Positions 22,083 through 25,806 of a stretch of DNA of 25,806 nucleotides are shown one piece after another (position 1 is the stretch's first letter; each line of letters opens with the position of its first letter). The notes under the pieces are model-generated. The model did no database searches, was not told the DNA's origin, and was given only the letters and a program-made list of their open reading frames with translations. The DNA comes from JAILZP01 sp037444185 (GTDB lineage: Bacteria; Bacillota; Desulfotomaculia; Desulfotomaculales; Desulfocucumaceae): NCBI GenBank assembly GCA_037444185.1, contig JBBIMW010000037.1, forward strand, positions 1-25,806. Reading direction: 5' to 3'. The position numbers and the translations under genes are program-made.

Positions 22083-23222
22083 ATGTTTGAAGGTAATATA
22101 TACGGTTTTCTGGTGGAGTTGTTCGGGGGCGTGTTCAACTTCGGCTGGAGAAATCTGGTGATGATAACAATCGGGGGCCTGCTGCTCTACTTGGCCATAG
22201 TCAGGGATTACGAGCCGCTGCTTCTGTTGCCCATAGGCTTCGGGGCCATACTGGTGAACCTTCCCCTCACCGGCCTCATGGGGGAGGAAGGGATTCTGCG
22301 GACCTTGTATAACGCCGGGATTGCCACTGAGCTTTTCCCCTGCCTTCTTTTCGTAGGCATTGGGGCCATGACGGACTTCGGGCCCCTCCTTAGCAACCCT
22401 AGAATCATTCTGCTGGGCGGAGCGGGGCAATTCGGCATTTTTATGACCCTGCTGCTGGCCCTGGCTTTGGGCTTTGATCGTCTGGAGGCCATCTGCGTAG
22501 GCATCATAGGCGCCTGCGACGGTCCCACCTCCATTTACGTGACCAGCAAATTCGCCCCTGAACTGCTGGGTCCCATTTCGGTGGCTGCATACTCCTATAT
22601 GGCTCTGGTTCCCATAATACAGCCGCCTGTGATGCGGCTTTTGACCACCAGGAAAGAACGCATGACGCCGATGCAATATACCAGCCTGAAACCCGTTTCC
22701 AAAACCACCAAAATTCTTTTCCCCATCGTGGTCACAGTTGTTACCCTGCTCATCGCCCCCATGGGAGCGCCCCTGATGGGCATGCTGATGCTGGGCAACC
22801 TGCTCAGGGAGTCCGGAGTGGTGAGCCGGCTGGTAAAGTCCGCCGAGAACGAGCTGTCCAGCTTGATCACCCTGCTCCTGGGAATAACCATAGGGGCCAC
22901 CATGGACGGTCATGTTTTTCTGCAGTGGAAGACTCTTTTGATTTACGCCCTTGGTCTGGTGGCCATCGTCGGCGATACCGCCGCCGGAGTATTCATGGCC
23001 AAGCTGATGAACCTGTTCAGCAAGGAAAAAATCAACCCCCTAATCGGAGCTGCGGGAATATCGGCTTTCCCCATGTCGGCCAGGGTAGTGCACAAGGTGG
23101 GGTCCGAAGAAAACCGTCAGAACTACCTTCTGATGCACGCCATGGGAGTGAACACCGGCGGACAGATCGGATCCGTCATGGCGGCCAGCATTATGCTGGC
23201 CCTGATTCAGGTCATTAATTAA
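22083..23222 (+). CDS. Na+-translocating decarboxylase membrane subunit (OadB/GcdB/MmdB family)
   Basis: 379 aa, normal length for the beta subunit, about nine to eleven membrane segments. It couples decarboxylation of carboxybiotin to Na+ export. Signatures: GIIGACDGPTSIYVTSKFAPELLGPI (139-165; D146 is the conserved ion-path aspartate), VAAYSYMALVPIIQPP (167-182), and the C-terminal MGVNTGGQIGSVMAAS (354-369), a variant of the usual GPNVAGVIGSAVAAG. ATG follows AGGGGG. The next gene is a tiny OadG-like protein. No carboxyltransferase or biotin carrier is adjacent; the only carboxyltransferase in the window is at 2715-4262. Which decarboxylase it serves (oxaloacetate, methylmalonyl-CoA, glutaconyl-CoA or methylglutaconyl-CoA) is not decided by sequence. 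Confidence 0.94.
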   Translation: MFEGNIYGFLVELFGGVFNFGWRNLVMITIGGLLLYLAIVRDYEPLLLLPIGFGAILVNLPLTGLMGEEGILRTLYNAGIATELFPCLLFVGIGAMTDFGPLLSNPRIILLGGAGQFGIFMTLLLALALGFDRLEAICVGIIGACDGPTSIYVTSKFAPELLGPISVAAYSYMALVPIIQPPVMRLLTTRKERMTPMQYTSLKPVSKTTKILFPIVVTVVTLLIAPMGAPLMGMLMLGNLLRESGVVSRLVKSAENELSSLITLLLGITIGATMDGHVFLQWKTLLIYALGLVAIVGDTAAGVFMAKLMNLFSKEKINPLIGAAGISAFPMSARVVHKVGSEENRQNYLLMHAMGVNTGGQIGSVMAASIMLALIQVIN

Positions 23223-23240
23223 AAAAGTGGGGGATTGACA

Positions 23241-23420
23241 GTGACAGACATGGAATTCGGACTGACATTGATGATTTTCGGCGGGGGGCTTACTCTGCTT
23301 TCCCTTGGATTTATCGCCATCGTAATCAGCCTTTTGGTCAGGATCCAGTCAAAGGAGAAAACCTCCGGGTCCGGGCGGCCATCCTGCAATGCCGACGGAC
23401 ACAACGGCCGCTCCATGTAA
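23241..23420 (+). CDS. tiny OadG-like Na+-pump decarboxylase subunit
   Basis: 59 aa. One membrane helix (about 5-34; FGLTLMIFGGGLTLLSLGFIAIVISLLV) with the pattern of OadG/GcdD/MmdD accessory subunits, followed by a short polar tail (EKTSGSGRPSCNADGHNGRS) that ends in Cys and His residues. Family members are often 80-140 aa with a Pro/Ala-rich tail, so this one is minimal. Start GTG at 23241 is chosen because GGGGGA lies seven bases upstream; a TTG at 23235 touches that site. It begins 18 bases after the beta subunit gene and is surely co-transcribed. It probably stabilises the complex. Confidence 0.8.
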   Translation: MTDMEFGLTLMIFGGGLTLLSLGFIAIVISLLVRIQSKEKTSGSGRPSCNADGHNGRSM

Positions 23421-23449
23421 AAAAGACAGGCCCCTGCTCGAAAGGGGCC
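23418..23449 (-). terminator. terminator of the minus-strand RHH-VTT-UroD operon
   Basis: On the minus strand GGCCCCT (23449-23443) pairs with AGGGGCC (23435-23429), and T6 follows four bases later. The T-run abuts the stop codon of the convergent OadG-like gene. Read on plus there is no T-run. Confidence 0.75.
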
Positions 23450-23504
23450 CTATAGTTCATTTGCGCACTCCTTATTCTGTCAGGATTCTGTCAGAAGCCG
23501 GATC

Positions 23505-23660
23505 TCACCCGGCAGATTTATTGCCCCTGATGCGAAGTGACTTCTTAGCGATAAATGTACCCTTAATCACAAACATAATATTCACCATAATATAGAGCAG
23601 CAAAAAGGTTAATATGGATATGCTCCAGCCGGGCAGCGCATCAATAAACTCCATAATCAT
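23505..23660 (-). CDS. small single-span membrane protein, 51 aa
   Basis: I do not recognise it. ATG at 23660 with AAGGGGG eight bases upstream. The translation begins MIMEFIDALPGWSIS, then one hydrophobic helix (about 13-33: ILTFLLLYIMVNIMFVI), then a basic tail (KGTFIAKKSLRIRGNKSAG), which predicts an outside N-terminus and a cytoplasmic tail. It is the last gene on the minus strand before the terminator at 23418-23449 and lies 62 bases after the UroD-family gene. Single helix plus basic tail is reminiscent of small regulatory or accessory membrane proteins; function unknown. Confidence 0.65.
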   Translation of the reverse strand: MIMEFIDALPGWSISILTFLLLYIMVNIMFVIKGTFIAKKSLRIRGNKSAG

Positions 23661-23722
23661 CAGTGTTTCCCCCTTGACTTATAAACGGAGAAAATCCAAT
23701 CCCTTAAGCCAAGCCAATGATT

Positions 23723-24622
23723 TTATCCTTTAAAACAGCCTTCTTCGCCATAAACCGCCAGTAGGTTCTCAGGTCTCATACCATTAAAAAGGCCGCTGCT
23801 GGTACCGAAAATAAATCCTCCGCCGTCAGAAGCGGCGGACACAATGGAGCGGACATCATTCCTTAGCTGCTGCCCGTCGCACGGCCCGACAAGGCCGGAG
23901 GGATCCAGATTGCCCCACAGGCACAGCCTCTTTCCGTACCGCCCCTTGACCCGCCCGATATCCATGCCGGCCGCCGCTTCAATGCCTTGAAGCCCTAAAA
24001 ACCCAGCCCCGACAATATCGCCCAGCACTAAGCTCAAATTACCGTCCGAATGAAAAAATACCGGCACGTCAAAAGACGATACCTGGCGGGCCAGAGAAGG
24101 AAAATAGTGTTTTCTCAAAGTCCCAGGATCAACCATCATTCCCAGGCTGCAAGCAATATCGTCGGCTATAAGAATCGCCGCAGCCCCCCCTTTTATTGCC
24201 CGGTCCGCCATCGTTATGTTGAACCCTTCCACCTGAAGCAAAAAATCTGTCAGATCCCCGGTATCCCGGGCCAACATGGCAAAGAACCCTTCAAATCCGA
24301 ACAGCTTCATCCCCCAGCCAAAGGCGCCGTCCACCATAGCAAAAACAAACCGGTCGGTCTCCCGCACCCACCTGTCCAAATCCGGCCAGCACACAGACTC
24401 CGCCGGGGGCAACCCTGCCCTCCGGACGGAGGAAAAGCACGGTGTCAGGCAGATAATGTCCAACCCAAGCCGCAGAACAAATTCCCGCCTCTGTTCAAAA
24501 GCCACCTCCCTGCATTTCAGAAATGATTTTATTACTCCATCGTCAATAAAAATCTCTCCCCTGGGCACCCTGTCGGCAACCCGGTGACCTATGGCTGATT
24601 CAACCCTTTTTCGCGCGTCCAT
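23723..24622 (-). CDS. uroporphyrinogen decarboxylase/MtaA-family protein
   Basis: 299 aa, shorter than true UroD (about 340-360). The TIM-barrel family includes heme-pathway UroD and corrinoid:CoM or corrinoid:folate methyltransferases. Visible: DARKRVESAIGHRVADRVPRGE at the N-terminus, ADDIA (153-157), PVFFHSDGNLS (187-197) with H191 and D193 of the HxDG motif typical of the methyltransferase-like branch, LQGIEAAAGMDIGRVKGRYG and LWGNLDPS (235-242). A cysteine usually found after the His in MtaA/MtbA is not present at H-x-C, so zinc binding is uncertain. Its neighbours do not include methanol- or methylamine-type corrinoid proteins. Substrate unknown. Start ATG at 24622 has only a weak ribosome site. 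Confidence 0.85.
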   Translation of the reverse strand: MDARKRVESAIGHRVADRVPRGEIFIDDGVIKSFLKCREVAFEQRREFVLRLGLDIICLTPCFSSVRRAGLPPAESVCWPDLDRWVRETDRFVFAMVDGAFGWGMKLFGFEGFFAMLARDTGDLTDFLLQVEGFNITMADRAIKGGAAAILIADDIACSLGMMVDPGTLRKHYFPSLARQVSSFDVPVFFHSDGNLSLVLGDIVGAGFLGLQGIEAAAGMDIGRVKGRYGKRLCLWGNLDPSGLVGPCDGQQLRNDVRSIVSAASDGGGFIFGTSSGLFNGMRPENLLAVYGEEGCFKG

Positions 24623-24660
24623 AACCTTTTCCCTATATTTCCTACATTAGTCGAGCAATA

Positions 24661-25230
24661 TTACTCGTCCAGACGCCCCAACTCTTTTTTCAAAAGGAAA
24701 TACAACAACATAACCACAGCAGAAGTAAGCACCAGGCCGAATAAATTCTTATTTATAGTAATAACATTATAAACAAATGCGCTTTCCATCAGCAGGGCAG
24801 GTATTTTTCCGATCAGGGTCGCTATGAAAAAGGTTCTCATGGAAATGGACGTCAGTGCCCCGAACATATTTATAAGTCCTGAGGGAAAGAAGGGGGCGAT
24901 TCTGATAACCGCCATATAATAAATCTGCTTGGCGCCCGTCATGTTGTTGATTGACTTTATTATCCTCCACTGACTATAGGACACCTTTGAGGATATTGAC
25001 CTTACCCCGCCTCTGTAAAGCATAAAAGCAGCAGAAGCCCCTATAACCTCTCCGGCCCATGAAATTACAAAACCGCTTATGATCCCGAAAACCATGATGT
25101 TCGCGGCCGTAATGAAAAATGAGGGAACAAAACCCATAATACTGATCATAACATTAAGCGCTACACTTGCCAGAATCGCATAGGGTCCAGCATTATAGAG
25201 CAATTGCATCGCGGAATTTACATCAAACAA
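24661..25230 (-). CDS. second VTT-domain (TVP38/TMEM64/DedA-like) membrane protein
   Basis: 189 aa, about five or six membrane segments. Core features: FVPSFFITAANIMVFGIISGFVISWAGEVIGASAAFMLYR (VTT glycine-rich half) and RIAPFFPSGLINMFGALTSISMRTFF (second half with the FPSG turn), then a C-terminal helix and a short KKELGRLDE tail. Start is TTG at 25230, with GGAG seven bases before it; the first in-frame ATG is 24 codons into the conserved part. It is sandwiched between the ribbon-helix-helix gene (39-base gap) and the UroD-family gene (38-base gap), so these are probably one operon. Likely role in membrane lipid handling; not shown. Confidence 0.85.
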   Translation of the reverse strand: MFDVNSAMQLLYNAGPYAILASVALNVMISIMGFVPSFFITAANIMVFGIISGFVISWAGEVIGASAAFMLYRGGVRSISSKVSYSQWRIIKSINNMTGAKQIYYMAVIRIAPFFPSGLINMFGALTSISMRTFFIATLIGKIPALLMESAFVYNVITINKNLFGLVLTSAVVMLLYFLLKKELGRLDE

Positions 25231-25269
25231 AATGAATCTCCATAGACCGGCTTCACCGGCCTGTTATTT

Positions 25270-25512
25270 TTAATTTACAGCTTTTTTTGCATATTTAGTA
25301 AGAAACAATTCAAGGTCCGGAGAAGAAAGAAACCTTTTAATCCAGTGTTTGATCGTTACCTCACTGGGATTGTTTTCCATGAAGGATATAAGTGCCTGGG
25401 TAATATACTCATTAACCGATATACCCATCGATGCCGCCCTTTGAGACACCGTTTCCATTAGCCCGGTATCGAGATACGGGCTGTATTTTTTCTTTTCTCC
25501 CGATAGCATCAA
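25270..25512 (-). CDS. ribbon-helix-helix (CopG/Arc-like) regulator
   Basis: 80 aa. The first 50 residues fit a ribbon-helix-helix fold: a short strand KYSPYL, helix METVSQRAASMG, then GISVNEYITQALISFMEN. The C-terminal 28 residues are a helical extension (IKHWIKRFLSSPDLELFLTKYAKKAVN). ATG at 25512 follows GGGAG; ATG at 25509 is also possible. It is the first gene of the leftward operon and is read from a strong promoter at 25558-25586 overlapped by an 8-bp direct repeat, which suggests autoregulation. No toxin gene of a known family is adjacent. Confidence 0.78.
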   Translation of the reverse strand: MMLSGEKKKYSPYLDTGLMETVSQRAASMGISVNEYITQALISFMENNPSEVTIKHWIKRFLSSPDLELFLTKYAKKAVN

Positions 25513-25550
25513 TGCTCCCGCCTTTTGTCAGTTTATTAAAAACACCGATC

Positions 25551-25586
25551 TGGTTCCATTATACATTACAATGGTTCCAGCGTCAA
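25551..25586 (-). promoter_or_regulatory. sigma-A promoter with repeated operator-like boxes
   Basis: On the minus strand TTGACG (25586-25581) and a perfect TATAAT (25563-25558) are 17 bases apart. The 8-bp direct repeat TGGTTCCA occurs at 25551-25558 and 25572-25579, two helical turns apart, flanking the -10 box on one DNA face. This is a plausible binding site for the ribbon-helix-helix protein encoded 39 bases downstream. Confidence 0.75.
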
Positions 25587-25806
25587 CGGCAGCTATGCAA
25601 TTACCTTTATTAGCCATGGTTGGCCGTTTATCCCTGGAAAATGACTAGAAAATTGTTGATGCATGCCTTTGCTTCCCATTATTTACTTCATGCGGCGTCA
25701 TTTTTAACGACCGGCACCGGGAATACGGGGTGCCATGGAAGAATAACTTAATAAGTAGAGTAGGCCCTGGCATAACAACTTTAGGTAAGACCTATCAGTT
25801 GGCTCC
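25587..25806. other. gene-free right end of window
   Basis: I see no supported gene, RNA or repeat here. It holds only short reading frames without ribosome sites. The segment GGTGCC(25729-) to GGCCCTGGC may form a weak stem. The right edge may belong to the leader of a gene outside the window. Confidence 0.4.

Noticed and set aside
19502..23483. Similar 19-base segments GCAYTCCTTATYCTGTCAG at 19502-19520 and 23465-23483
   Set aside because: Two mismatches in 19 bases is near chance expectation here and no extension of similarity is seen.
25735..25806. Possible start of a T-box or other riboswitch leader at the right edge
   Set aside because: No conserved T-box core or known riboswitch consensus could be found, and the window ends before any downstream gene.

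Overview
The window looks like chromosomal DNA of an anaerobic Gram-positive Firmicute, probably a Peptococcaceae/Desulfotomaculum/Pelotomaculum-type organism. This is inferred from strong AGGAGG-type ribosome sites, frequent GTG/TTG starts, a sigma-54 activator of the PAS-AAA-Fis type, a CoA-transferase of the butyryl-CoA:acetate type, a tungsten/molybdenum aldehyde:ferredoxin oxidoreductase, a DUF378 protein, and an S41 protease with a C-terminal copper-amine-oxidase-N-like domain. No rRNA, tRNA, CRISPR array, transposase or phage structural gene was found.

Layout. 1-447: no gene; a terminator, an inverted repeat and copy A of a palindromic dispersed repeat. 448-2326 (minus): an unrecognised protein and a compact histone-deacetylase-fold hydrolase. 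2715-7631 (plus): biotin-dependent carboxyltransferase, AUH-like enoyl-CoA hydratase, HMG-CoA-lyase-like protein and acyl-CoA dehydrogenase, a set that resembles the leucine/isovalerate route (isovaleryl-CoA to methylcrotonyl-CoA to methylglutaconyl-CoA to HMG-CoA to acetoacetate plus acetyl-CoA). 7787-10876: iron alcohol dehydrogenase and aldehyde:ferredoxin oxidoreductase. 10927-11929: divergent helix-turn-helix genes and a small Cys-rich protein. 12051-15033: sigma-54 activator and a CoA-transferase preceded by a textbook -24/-12 promoter. 15174-16791: MarR regulator, DUF378 protein, mutM. 16864-21149: polA and a secreted S41 protease. 21249-23420: VTT-domain membrane protein, then the membrane subunit (OadB/GcdB type) and a tiny OadG-like subunit of a Na+-translocating decarboxylase. 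23429-25512 (minus): a likely four-gene operon of a ribbon-helix-helix regulator, a second VTT protein, a UroD/MtaA-family protein and a 51-residue membrane protein.

How the parts may work together (inference). Alcohol dehydrogenase and aldehyde oxidoreductase would interconvert an alcohol, aldehyde and acid; the CoA-transferase would activate the acid with acetyl-CoA; the acyl-CoA dehydrogenase, carboxyltransferase, hydratase and lyase would oxidise it to acetyl units. The window holds a carboxyltransferase subunit but no biotin carboxylase and no biotin carrier, while it does hold Na+-pump decarboxylase membrane subunits about 18 kb away. A Na+-coupled (de)carboxylation of the branched C5/C6 intermediate is therefore a possibility worth testing. 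Two sigma-54-type promoters, at the carboxyltransferase and at the CoA-transferase, suggest that the local activator co-regulates both. The most unusual non-coding signal is a ~54-bp dispersed repeat made of three abutting palindromes, whose two copies differ by compensating changes in one palindrome.
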